This document shows positions 23,701 through 34,777 of a stretch of DNA of 64,000 bases, piece by piece; within the stretch, counting starts at the first letter, position 1, and each line of letters begins with the position of its first letter. The DNA lies in the NCBI GenBank assembly GCA_023853785.1, contig JAJIRX010000500.1, positions 124,001 through 188,000 of the forward strand, read 5' to 3'. Both the position numbers and the translations under genes were made by a program. Below the pieces are notes generated by a model. That model searched no databases. It was given only the letters and a program-made list of their open reading frames with translations, and was not told the DNA's origin. This DNA comes from Psilocybe azurescens. Taxonomy: Eukaryota; Basidiomycota; Agaricomycetes; Agaricales; Agrocybaceae.

Positions 23701-26700
23701 TGTCGAAGCTGGCGAGGATGTCGCACCTTTGGATTCGATCGTAGAGCTCGGCGGATTCCAGTACCTTCCGATCACACAGAAGGAGAGCACTCAAGAAAGA
23801 AAGCGACAGGGCAATCTATTCACGTAAGTCTAGCGACCGCTATATGCAATCTCTGGATATTAATCTGTATCTTCCAGGGGTTTTGATTTAATCAAATTTG
23901 TTCAAACTGCCTTCAAGAAACTCAAGTCTGATATCAAAATATCCACTGGCGTAACTATTGGTAAATCTCTGGCTTCCCCTATTGCGTCATGAATGTAGTC
24001 TCATATACCACGCAGGCAACTACCAGACAACTCTGGAGTTTTCGCAGACTCAAGTTACTACAACAACTGACGAAAGTTTGGACCTCATTCTCCCGATCCT
24101 TGCGTCGCCAATTGTTCAGAAGATAGTGGGAGGCTCAACGCTCGGGTACGTGCACGCGACCATCTTTTTAATGTCGCAAACTAAGCAGAATCTCTAAGAC
24201 TGGACACAGTCATCATCATAGACCCTTCACAAAATTCGTTCAGTGAGGACTCTTTTGCGTACTCAAAGGATGATATTTGTGCTTTGTGCTTATCGCTCAA
24301 TTAGAAACCCAATTGAAAGGCAGCATCTCTAATGCCGGTCCATGTGCGTTATACATTACTCATGGTACGAATAATCAATTAACGTTATGTCCAGTCGATG
24401 CGGTGATATCATTCCCGTCTGGACTCACAATATCCTGGGAGGGAAAGCCAATCGGACAAGTCGCCATGAGTGACATCACTATAACCGGCGATGTTGGTGG
24501 TACCATCGATGCCGAAACGACATTCAACGTCTTGGATGTGAATCATCTGACTGATTTCACCAAGGTGTGCTCAACATATCACCTCTACATTTTAACTTTG
24601 TTCAACTCCTCAAACAGGCGCTACTGACTGCTGAGTCATTTGACTGGGCGATTTCTGGAGAGAATTTGACAGGTAAGATGATCATGGTTAACCTCCCTTT
24701 AGTCTCATTTCACCCACCGTATGCTACACAGTCCGCGCCCTTGGTCAGTTTTAAGCTGACACCGACATTGTACATCAAACTTATGTCCAATCTAGGTATC
24801 TCCGTACCTGGTATATCATTCCCGTCTAGAATCGTCACTCTCAAAGGCTTTAATGGATTAAAAATGGTGTCAAGATTCAGTCGTTCGATCTGCCATCCGA
24901 TGATCCGTCTGGCGGAATTCACCTTACTATTGAGGCGACAACTGCTAACGTGCGTGATGCACACTCTCCATAATCGATCTGTATGGCTGAAATGCTGAAT
25001 TAATAGCCCTCGCAAGTCGGCATACAATTGAGCTCATTGGGCTTCGATACATTCATTGGGGATGTCAACATTGCTTCTGTAGCTGCCGGTTCTGTGACAT
25101 TGTCCCCTGGGGCCACTTCACAGTTATCACTTGTGGGCCGCTTACTGCCACAGGACAGCACTGCAGGATTGGCGGCCGTCTCCAATGTTTTCAACAATTT
25201 TGTGCACGGTAAGGATAGTGATGTCGTGGTACACGGTGCGAGCGCTGGCTCTTCTGAAGTATGACCATTCAATACTGTGTACTCATATATTGCTAATCCC
25301 ACGCATCTTACAAGGTAACCTGGCTGAATGAAGGAATCAAAGTTCTTCAAGTGGCAACCGTCCTTCCTAATCAAGGAGCCCAAACAATTATCAAATCTGT
25401 TTCCCTCAACGAGCTCACCCTCTCATTCTCCACTCAGGCTCCGTTTGGTCCAATTACTAGCAGTAAATCCACCGATGCGGCTTTCACGCTACCATTCGGC
25501 TTCCCTTTGGATATAACGGCGTTAGAACAAACTATTACACTGGGCTTTGAAGGCACCAGTTTTGCTGAGCTTGCAATCCCTAAAGGTCCGAGTCAGACAG
25601 ATGTAGGACCTCGCATCATCCATATCAACTTCGAAAAGGTCCCATTTGCTGTGTTTGATAACAGTCACCCTATCTTCGAGAATTTTTTGGCTGCCACTAC
25701 AACCGGGTCGCAAGAAACTCTAAGGCTCTCTGGATCTGCCAATGCGGATGCAAAGACTGCAGTTGGCTTGCTTTCCTTGACTGACATTGATTTTACTGTC
25801 GATTCCACCATCGCAGGCTTACAGGGCTTGAACGCCAGGCCTGTCACTGTCAGCAACTTGGACGTCAATCACGGATTTGCTGACTTCCTTTTGATCAACG
25901 TCGACAGTGCATTGTTCAATCCAAGGTGACGCACCCTTCTTCATTCTCCTTTGGGCACTTGTTGATTCTTTTACGCAGCAACCTTACAATCGGTGTGTTG
26001 AAGGCATCCTCGTCAATGAATCTTGAGGTATTGACTTGAATGCAGGTACTGGAGATGTATCCTTTTCCCTGCAGTTCCAGTGAGTTACTTCATGGCCACA
26101 TAAGACTATTTTTTTTTAGTTTACACTTTGCCTCAGGGATCAAAACATCGGAACTGCCGACATAGTGAGTCTATCTTTTGTGATGTCAGTTCTGCTCGTC
26201 TAACCATGAGTTAGAGCAATCTTGTCATTTTACCAGGAAATGCAAGTTACCCCATTGGTACTCCCATTTTTTGCAAACCTCGAAAATTTTGTCTGATCAT
26301 CATCCCACAGGCGTCCATTTTGCTCCTCAAGGAGGGGCAATTGACGCTGGTCGTGCTTTGCTCGAAAACTTCCTGCAAGGAATTGATGCAGCTACTACGA
26401 TCGCAGGCTCCACTGCATCGACACCTATTGAATCCCTCCAATTGGCCTTATCTCAAATTCATTTGTCTCCAGTGACTATTCCTGGACTACATCAAAATTT
26501 GATTACATCGGCTTCCCTGACATTCCCACTCGACATTGTCAGCACTGGAGTAGCATCTACGACATTTGCGCTTTCCAATCCGTTCACCGCAAGCATTAAT
26601 ATTTTAAAACTTGCCGCTACAGCTACCTTCCATGGTTTGACGCTTGGGACAATTCCAGCGATTGACACATCTTCGCATCCGATTCGCGCTTCGGGGCACG

Positions 26701-29700
26701 GCGATGTAACTTCACCTGCCCTGCCCCTTGTTTTCAATCTCAATCCCTCTGCAATTATCCAATTGCTTCTGGTGACTTCTCAGCAGAATAACGTCAATCT
26801 GGGACCTCTCGCACAACTCTTTCAATTTGTGCTGAGCAACCCAGATTTCAAACCACCGGTATGTTGTAAATTTTCTAACACCACGATTATCGATGTTCAA
26901 CGTGTTTTATTTGAAGGTCACAACAACGGTGGATACCAAAGTAGCAACCTGTGTCAGGTGAATCCATATCCAACTAACTTCTCCCTTCTTTGCTCAACGA
27001 AATTTGTTCGCTTGATAAGCGGGCACCAATTTGATGCTGCTACGTCCATTTTACAGTCTCTAGCTGGACTCAAGGTGGACCTCGATATTGTCTCATCCAT
27101 CAAGTTGGATGATTGTGAGTTTCTTCCTTTGGGCCTAAAATATATAACGGATCTAAGTCGATATTAGTTGCAACGGATTTGACCTTTGTACAAAACGGAG
27201 TCCCTTCTTTGGTATGTTTTTATATTGTCTCTACGTTTGTCCGTCAAAACTCATGGTTAAAACAGACTGATAAAACAGTTTTATTTTTGATTGGCGCAGT
27301 AGCCGGTCCTGTAACCCAACATCTTGTGGATGGTTCAGTATTGACATTTACAGAAGCCGACATTACGTTTGTGATTTACCTTATGTCTCATCTCGTCTTA
27401 ACGATTAAGCCTTCTATGACCATGACAGAAACATATCGAATGATGGTTTTGATCTTGCGCTCAAGGGCTCTCTAACGAATGTCGGCCCCCTGGACGCTTT
27501 GATCACTTTCACAGAACCATTAAAGTAAAGTTCTCCTTCCGTTGGCAAATCGGCTGACTAATGATAATTATAGTGTCAACTGGCAGGGGAAAGACATAGC
27601 CACCATTACTCTGTCGCCGAGTTCGTATTGTATGGTTTTTCTTCAAATTTGTCATGGCTGAGCGTGATTTATAGTCTGTGCTGCTGCAAATGATGGAGTG
27701 CCTGATTATGAGGCAAATGCCAGACTAACGATCACCGACAACGTAGCGTAGGTCTCTAAAGCGTACTTACGCCTTCCCCCCTGCTGACAGGATACCATTA
27801 GTTTCACGGAATTTGCTGTTTTCTTACTCCACAATCCAAGCTTCGATTGGACAATATCTACCGCTAAACTTCAAGTAACTGCTCTTGGGACGATCTTTGA
27901 TAACGTCTCGCTTTCGAAAGTCATTTCGTTCAAGGCCTTCAATGGTCTACCAGGTGTAACTATTAGCAACTTCCAACTTCCATCGGACGACCCGGCTGGT
28001 GGGATTCATATTGAGACGGACGCAAGTATTCCATCACAAGCTCGTAAGTTCATTGACTTGGAAACCTATTGAGCGCCCGACTGATCCTCTTTTTCAGAAT
28101 TGGGCATTGATTTGGGCACAGTGACGTTCCAATCCTTTTTCGAGGGAATACTTGTTGGTCGTAAGTAATGCTTGTCAATGTATCATTCAATCTTAAACCC
28201 TCGAACAGCTCTTTCTGCTACAAATCTCGTTCTCAAGGCAAGCTCTGTGGCAGCAACTCACCTTTCTGGCCGTATCCTTCCTCAGAGTGGTGACGATGTG
28301 GCCGTTATGGGCAAATTGTTTTCCCAGTTCTTAAATGGCCAAAATGTTACACTGCAGACCACAGGAAACTCGGTGCAGCCAGGAGGCTCGAATGACCCGA
28401 TTGAATGGCTCAGTACTGCATTCAAGACCTTGACCCTTGACGTCATTCTTCCAGGAGAGAAGCTTGAAGTTTGTATTTCTCTCCAGTACAATCTGTGTTG
28501 CTAACTGACGCTTGCATCCAAAGGTGATCCAAGCAATCGATCTCAATGACCTAGAAATTACCATGAAGACAGCAGGCCAAGCCTTCGCGCCGCCGACCAG
28601 TTCATTACACACAGTGGCACACTACAAAAATCCTTTTGGTTTCTCCTTGCAAGTTGTCGAAGCTGGCCAAACTATCGTACTGGCTAGCGGCGGGCCCCAG
28701 ATTGCCAAAGTGCGTGTCCTCATAAATTCGATCGAAGTGCCTCTCTAAACTATTGTGAAGCTTGTGATACCTCAAGCTCCTGCCAATGGCGGAGTATCTA
28801 CAGGAAATCTCGTCGATCTGGACATTGCCTTCACGGACATACCTTTACAAGCACTCAACGCAGTGGGATTCGCCACGCTCTTTGCAGAAGTTACTCTCAA
28901 GCCTGACGTCGAGGTCGAAGTTACTGGGACAGCCGATGTGAAAGCCAGAACATCAATTGGGGATATACCTATTTCAGGAATACCGATCAATGTTGTTTCT
29001 GACCTGAAAGGTATATTTTCTCCTTCCTGGGTATATTTATTACAAAGTTAACTCCATGGCAAGGAATCGGATCATTTGGAGGAAAGGCGGATCTGAGCGA
29101 TGTAACCATCACTGGCAGCGGAGGGGACGGCGGTAGCCAGTTCATTGTCGCGCCCTTGAAGACGACACTCCAAAATCCATCTCAAATATCCTTGGACACT
29201 GTTGATGTATCTCTTCCAGTGGTATTTAATGGGGTTGTCATTGGTCGTGCCGCTATTAGTGTGAGCTGCCACATCGTCTATTTTGTGGCTAGTGCTCGAG
29301 TGCTCATTATTCTTGCAGGAATTCGACCTTGTACCTGGCTCAAATACCGTAGACACCGAGTTTCACTACCAGCCAGCTAATGCCAACGACACGATTGCTC
29401 AGGTGTGTACATCTCATTTTGGTGTCATACAAGAACTTATTAATGATTTTGGGCAGTCATTCTTGTCGCAATTCCTCCAAACGGGTGATTCAATAGGATT
29501 GGCAATTCAGGGAGACGCCAATAGCTCACCTTTTCCCTCATTGTCGCCTGCCCTAGCTGGTCTCCAGCTCAGCACGCAACTGACTGGTAAATCATTTCGA
29601 CCCTTTTCCGAGGTTTCGCTTATTAACAGGTTGTATAGGTATCAATCAACCCACCTTCATCACGAACATTGTCGTCACAATCGATTTGACTGAACTAGAT

Positions 29701-30442
29701 CTTCCTCCGGACCAGCCAGCGTTTGTTAGCGTCGACTTCACGGTGAGTACTAAGTCAATTTTCATTTGGTTTGAGATAATGTCACCAAGCATGTCAACAG
29801 ATTCATAATCCTCTTGACGTGGAAATAGTCTTGGAATTTGTTCAAGCTGATGCTGGTGTTAATGGCGAAATATTTGCAATATTCAGCCAAGGGTTCGATA
29901 ATTTTGTCGTCCCTCCCGGTGAAACCGCAGATTCAGGAACGTTTGGGGGTGTTTTGTTGACTCAAGGACTTGTTAACTCTTTGGTCATTGTCCCTCTTCT
30001 TTCCTTGGATGTTGCGGCGGCGGCGACTATCAGGGTAGGACAAGGTGGTTATCAGATCCCTTTCCTTAAGCTGCAACAGGATGGTATACCGACGCAGTAC
30101 AATTTGGGATTCGGCGATGGTTTAGTATCGTTGGCGAAGGCCAAACAAATAATCAGTGCTGCTAATGATTCTGCCTCTTCTGCCTCCGCCTCTTCTGTCT
30201 TCTCCGAATCGTCTGCCATCTCTGCGGCATCGACAGTAAAGATCACATCTGCTTCCCCCACTGAAGAAACCTCCAATAAATTGACTAGCGAAAAGGCCAC
30301 CCCTGAAACTAGCACCGAAGCGACAATTGTGAAAGCTACTGCAGTTTCGATTACACCCGCACCAAGCCCTTCCGGTGACACTTCAAGCCCAAGTCCGCCA
30401 GACACCTCCCCAGCTGTTGCTAAGATAACAGTTGCCCCGTGA
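20739..30442 (+). CDS. Very large TAG1/DUF3712-like single-pass membrane protein with triplicated lumenal domains
   Basis: Start set at ATG 20739 (MEQARRSSGIYE); a GT-AG intron (about 20824-20880) joins it to NAAAPAGISTSTKAG and a Ser-rich cytosolic stretch (SVSGWEDQPVALAA). One missing C at 20997-21001 then leads into RQPFYKKRWF and a single TM helix (ISQIILIPLAIALLFILLF). Everything after is an extracytoplasmic series of beta-rich, LEA14/Ig-like modules typical of DUF3712 proteins, to which yeast vacuolar Tag1 (autophagy termination) belongs. Landmarks recur three times: LPSDDPAGGIH-like at 21664, 24889 and 27977, and a 'R-LP.D...LAAVS..F..F..G' block near 21965, 25137 and 28270. The C-terminus from about 30160 is Ser/Thr/Pro-rich. 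Yeast Tag1 is about 600 residues; this product should be near 2,700. Some of the many intron borders are approximate. Confidence 0.8.
21620..29150 (+). repeat. Three diverged tandem coding units of about 3.1-3.2 kb
   Basis: Within the TAG1-like gene the same ordered set of protein landmarks appears three times. The LPSDDP(A/S)GGIH motif starts at 21664, 24889 and 27977 (spacings 3225 and 3088). The following 'LAAVS-LF-NFLNG' block is at about 21965, 25137 and 28270. The GLQGLKG/GLQGLNA block is at about 22762 and 25818, with a weaker counterpart near 29065. The copies are far diverged at the DNA level, so the triplication is old. Confidence 0.7.
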
Positions 30443-30661
30443 AGGTGAAGCCCCACTGCGTGCCGCAGTCGATATTCCATTCCTTTCTTTCTTGATCGTC
30501 AGAGACATTTTCTTCTTTTGCGATGTTTTTTTGCTGTATTTGTACACAATATTTCTTCAAAATTTGCTCTGAACTTTCGTAACAGGTAGATTTTCTAGTT
30601 ACCAACCACCCTATATACCACCAAACGTTCCCTTTTACCCAATAATTAGTCAGGGCGTATA

Positions 30662-30684
30662 CAGTCAAAGACACCTCCTTGACA
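30662..30684 (+). repeat. Left terminal inverted repeat of the MITE
   Basis: A 23-bp end beginning CAGTCAAAGACAC. Its inner part ACCTCCTTGACA is repeated directly at 30691-30702, 18 bases further in. Confidence 0.75.
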
Positions 30685-31324
30685 TACGATACCTCCTTGA
30701 CACAAATCGATTTTTGGGCGCAAATCTTGTTTTAAATCTACCAAATTTTGTGCGTATGCAGTACTAGTATGCATACAAGTGCTTGCAAAATTTGGTGTGG
30801 TTTGGTGGACTTGGTGTCTCAGAATCGTGCGATTAAGACGAGAAATGACCGAATTTGGGTTGATGCATAATCTCGCAACTGATTTTTTGAGTCAATAAAG
30901 CAACGGTTGGGTCCCAAATTTGCACATTAGGTGCAATATAACCTGTTCCACTGATCTAGCTATTTTTTCCGATAAATCTGGACGAAATGCGTCCAAAACA
31001 CAGTGTCCATCTTGTGGAAGCGTGACAAGGTGCTTACATAACACACGTTCTCTGATCAACGCGTTCTGGCCTCAACATCGGTTCTCTCATTCTAAACTTA
31101 GCCAACTTACTCAGGATGGTCCGTCGTGTCACACTTGTGTCAAGGAGGTGTAAACGTGACAATTTGGCTTCCAACTTTCTTTCCTCTCGTTTACAATATA
31201 ATACATGGTATCTCATAATTATTTTTGGTAGATATACTCCTCAGAGTATCTAGTTATAGCCTAAAAAAAAATAACTGCAAAATCTTTTGTATTTGTGACG
31301 CAATATGGGCATGTCAATTTTTTG

Positions 31325-31347
31325 TGTCAAGGAAGTGTCTTTGACTG
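31325..31347 (-). repeat. Right terminal inverted repeat of the MITE
   Basis: This is the reverse complement of the left end with one C/T difference. A further inverted copy of the subterminal motif (GTGTCAAGGAGGTGT) lies inside the element at 31137-31151. Confidence 0.75.
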
Positions 31348-31417
31348 TATATTCATTTCTTTTTCAAGAAGTTTTCACTAGCAAACCGATTTGCCGACTT
31401 GGGCCACTAGGCAGAGG

Positions 31418-32711
31418 CTAGGCTGGCGGCAGAAAGGCTGCCCAAAGTATAGTAGAAATGATGCCCCAAAGAACGGACCACATGACCCAAATGCGGCCGA
31501 GCTTGGGATACTCTAACAAGAGCCATGCTGCTGCCCAGTATACAATGGGCATAGACGCTGCAACGCGAAGAATGATTTGAGTGTGCGATGCGAAGACTAA
31601 AATACACGTGAATATGATGGCATGGATGACATGGGGGGTTAGAGTCGGGTTTCCAAAAGGATTGTCGGTCTTTGGATTTTTCGGGTTGATCAGCGATGTG
31701 TTGCGGAGATGATGGAAAGAGAATGCAGATAAGAGGAGGATAGTGGGAGTAGCTATAACGAAGTTGGGAAGTTGTCCCAACGTCCAATAAAGCAAGAAGC
31801 CGCTGTTCCAATATGTTGACTGAACATAGGTATAGAGTGAAGGAGGTATTCGAGAGCACCATTCTGGCACAGGGCTCGTTCCAGTGGTGCAAAATATTGA
31901 GTAGGTCGTAATATGGTAAATGACGAAGGGTCCTATGACGATTGCGGTCAAGAAGATGGATTTTAGGAGCATTCGTGATGTAGGCTGGTAAAGAAACCAA
32001 CGTCAGTGGAATCAAACAAATATGAAGGTTGCATAGTCACCATTATTCCGTTGAGGAAAGGGCTTATTACCAGACCCCAAAGGATGAAGCCACTGAGAAA
32101 GATGCCATTTGACCTGAATGTTCCTGCCAAAGCAAAGGAAGCAGAGGCCAGGAACCACTTCTGCTGCGTGCAATATAGCATTCCTATATTGAAACCAGCT
32201 CAACGGACATATCGATACGCAGACAAAAGTTTATACCATGATACGAGAAAAATGTGAAAAATGGTTCATTGTAGGGTGCGAAGAATAACGTTACTGGACT
32301 CGTCGGTATCAAAGACAACAGGGTGGCCACCAGGGACAGTTCTGGTGACCGCAAGTGATGTAAGGAAAGGTCATACAACGTCTGTGTTGTATCAGAGGCC
32401 AATACGGCTAGTACTCCGGATAACAGCATATTGGAAGGCTTAAACGACCCTGTTATGGGAGCGAAACCAGAGGCAAGAGTACGCATAATAAGGGGTAGAC
32501 TGGGGAGAAAGGCCCATTCATGTTCGAAAACATATCCGTCGGAAGCTATGTGTAGGAAGTGAAAAGTATCCCAGCGTAATAAAGGGCGTAACGGTGTAGA
32601 GATAGAAAGCAGTAGTGGAGATGTGTCGAAGAGAGGTAGAAAGTAAGAGAGCTGTAGAAGACAGAAGAAGAAGAGTCTTGAAAGGATAGACAGGGTGAAG
32701 AGAGAGATCAT
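31418..32711 (-). CDS. GPI18: GPI mannosyltransferase 2 (PIG-V/GPI18)
   Basis: An ER membrane enzyme that adds the second mannose to the glycosylphosphatidylinositol anchor precursor. Three exons start at MISLFTLSILSRLFFFC (32711). The catalytic-loop signature of the family, RWDTFHFLHIASDGYVFEHEWAFLP, occupies about residues 45-70. Hydrophobic segments follow along the whole length (SLVATLLSLIPTSPVTLFF, FRSNGIFLSGFILWGLVI). The C-terminal part contains STYWNSGFLLYWTLGQLPNF, a conserved PIG-V block, and ends AAFLPPA at 31418. Introns lie near 32165-32240 and 31973-32040. No frame disruption is seen. The start codon is only 71 bases from the start of the divergent DysF gene, so the two share a promoter region. 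Confidence 0.9.
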
Positions 32712-32782
32712 TTAGAGGCTTGTGATTCTTGTTCACATGTTTATAAATTAAAATCAAAGTCTTTTTGCTCAGTCCACGACTT
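32712..32782. promoter_or_regulatory. Very short shared promoter between GPI18 and the DysF gene
   Basis: Only about 70 bases separate the divergent start codons (32711 minus and 32783 plus; an in-frame ATG at 32765 would leave 53). The 5' UTRs and core promoters must overlap each other or the neighbouring coding sequence. Confidence 0.5.
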
Positions 32783-34300
32783 ATGGCTTCCGACTTTGAA
32801 TTATCCGGTTTCTTGTCAAGCGTACCACCTGCACTAACCTTGGCTCTAGTTCATTTGGCACCCTCTATCTCAGCCTGCAGAGCTGCTGTTCAAATATCTA
32901 GCTGGTCTGCGTCATGGTACCGGAGCTGGCTGGTACTCGCCGCTTGGTGGATCGTATGTCTCTTCATCGACAAGACTTTGCGGCAAGTTCTCTGGCCCTG
33001 CATTCATCTTTATCTTATTACTGAAAAAAGACCGTTACAGCCGCTTTCTCCCTGTGATCATCTTTATTTTCTTCGCATATATCCAATGGCGCCAAAAGAA
33101 TGTCTCATCTATAAAACCGCCTACCACAGAACATACGCTACGTTCCGTTGTTTCGGATTTGACCGTCATTCAAGCTCTTCTTCCGTCTCTTCCTCCTTCA
33201 TCTATCCCTATTCCATCACTCCTCCGTGTAGTGGCAATTCTTTATATCCCGTATATTGCTCTATCCTTCTTCGTGTCGTTTCGGGTCGTCTGTGCACTTG
33301 GTGGTACAGTCCTGCTTACATGGCGTGCTCCTTGGGCCATAGTTCTTCGTGCAACGGCATGGCGTAGTGCTTGGCTCAGATGGTCCGTGTACAAAACCTG
33401 GGCCTTCCTCAGTGGAGAGGCTCTTCCCGAACGCGTGTACTCTTTCCAACCTTCAACGAATTCCTTAACTCCGGTCCAGTCCCTGCGCTTTCTCTTCACT
33501 ATATATGAAAACCAACGTTGGTGGGTTGGCCTCGACTGGACTGCTGCTCTGCTCCCAGGAGAACGCCCGTCTTGGTGCTCTGCTTCTCAGCATCCCTTAT
33601 CGCCTCCAAATGCGTTCAGTCTTCCCCCAAACACGACCATCTATCTTTCGGATGACAAAGGGGGTAGATTAAAGCGAACAGCAACATGGAAGTGGGAAGA
33701 ACCGGAATGGCGGGTCGTTGTGCGAAAAAATGGAGGTGGACTTAGTCGGGTCGAACGCCCTCTGCCCAGTATCAAGGACGAGAGCCCGAACAGTAGCCGT
33801 CTCTTAAAGGCTGCTGGTCGACTACGGGACTCGGGAAGCACTGCAACCGTGAACTCATCCGCAGTATCTGATACTAACAAAAGCACCATGGGTACCTCAG
33901 ATGTCGATTTCGATTCTCAGGATTGTAAAGATACTTCAGAGGAAGAACCCTTGACAGATGTTGACGGGTGGGTATATGGTGATAACAAATGGGAAGGACA
34001 GAGTAATCGGGGCGGTATGGGAAAGGTGAATTTATCCTTCACTTTGTAGTTATCGTTTGACACTTAACGAACCTTCACTCTCAGTATACACGCTATCGAC
34101 GATGGACCCGAGTCGCCGTCGTATTTGAAGAAGTCGAAACCCTCTCCGCTGAAGAGATAGTAATGCAGGAAGAACAGAAAGAACAAGTACCAATTGTGGC
34201 GGAAGGCTCCACACATATTCCAGAAACTGTCATCGGAAACCCACCCGAAAGTCCTCTTAAACACAGACTGAGAATGGCACTCAATAAGGCCCCTGAGTGA
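32783..34300 (+). CDS. Peroxin/dysferlin (DysF) domain membrane protein, PEX30/PEX23-like
   Basis: This resembles the PEX30/PEX31 group: ER membrane reticulon-like proteins that act in peroxisome and lipid-droplet biogenesis. The N-terminal half has paired hydrophobic hairpins (SWLVLAAWWIVCLFIDK, RFLPVIIFIFFAYI, ILYIPYIALSFFVSFRVV). The C-terminal half has the DysF N motif (YENQRWWVGLDWTAALLPGE) and the DysF C motif (WKWEEPEWRVVV, later DGWVYGDNKWEG and YTRYRRWTRVAVVFEEVE). A last intron near 34026-34084 joins GKYTRYRRW. The product ends RMALNKAPE at 34300. One extra base in the T3 run at 32977-32979 appears to shift the frame between FIDKT and the second hydrophobic hairpin; a 34-nt intron starting GTATGT is a less likely alternative. 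The start could also be the in-frame ATG at 32765. Confidence 0.85.
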
Positions 34301-34777
34301 GAAGGTGAATTGTGTTTATGGGCCGATTTTTCATCACCGAAATGTAAACCTTACGCACTCTATATATGTATTTTTTCATAATACTCCATTCTTGTTTTTA
34401 TAAATAGGAAAGCACAAGAGTGAAGATGCATTGAGTTTGTTCACTACTTGCACATAACGCGTCGTAAGCAACCCACTTGCCAAATTTTGATGGGCTTGAC
34501 ACAACTTCACTCAAACTTCACACCAGGATCGTGAACCGTAATCGTGTCATGGTGAATGTATATGTTCTAGTTTTACAACTTGTGCTATATGTAAATCGAG
34601 GTCGTTGGGCATTAATGTGGATTCGTATAACAATGTGGTACCATAATAGAGGAACAAATTGTTAATGTAGAAATACAAAGGGTGGGTTCAAGTTGAAATG
34701 GCTACAATGGGGTATTTAAACAAAAAGAAAAATATGAAGAATAAAGGTAGGGTTGTTAGAGGAATATGAATGTGAGA
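34301..34777. other. Convergent intergenic region
   Basis: About 480 AT-rich bases between the 3' ends of the DysF gene (+) and the STE3-like gene (-). They contain 3' UTRs only, as far as I can see. I searched it for a short CaaX pheromone-precursor frame and found none. Confidence 0.5.

Larger units (their letters stand above)
30662..31347. mobile_element. MITE-like element with 23-bp TIRs and TA target duplication (Tc1/mariner type)
   Basis: The left end CAGTCAAAGACACCTCCTTG at 30662 is matched in inverted orientation by the right end finishing at 31347, with 22 of 23 bases identical (30662-30684 against 31325-31347). Each end is flanked by TA (30660-30661 and 31348-31349), the target duplication of Tc1/mariner transposons. 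The 686-bp interior has no convincing open frame, so it is a non-autonomous element. It lies between the 3' ends of the TAG1-like and GPI18 genes. Confidence 0.75.

Noticed and set aside
28700..28760. An in-frame TAA in the TAG1-like gene (after SIEVPL), first read as a nonsense mutation.
   Set aside because: A 51-nt GT-AG intron (starting GTGCGTGTCC, ending TGTGAAG) with a CTAAAC branch removes it. The joined IAK|LVIPQAPANGG aligns with AELAIPKGP in the second repeat unit.
30920..31216. Short open frames inside the MITE.
   Set aside because: They lack any transposase catalytic motif and are too short; the element is non-autonomous.
32945..32990. A 34-nt intron beginning GTATGT in the DysF gene as an alternative to a frameshift.
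   Set aside because: It is shorter than other introns in the window and would delete part of a conserved hydrophobic segment. It is retained only as a less likely option.
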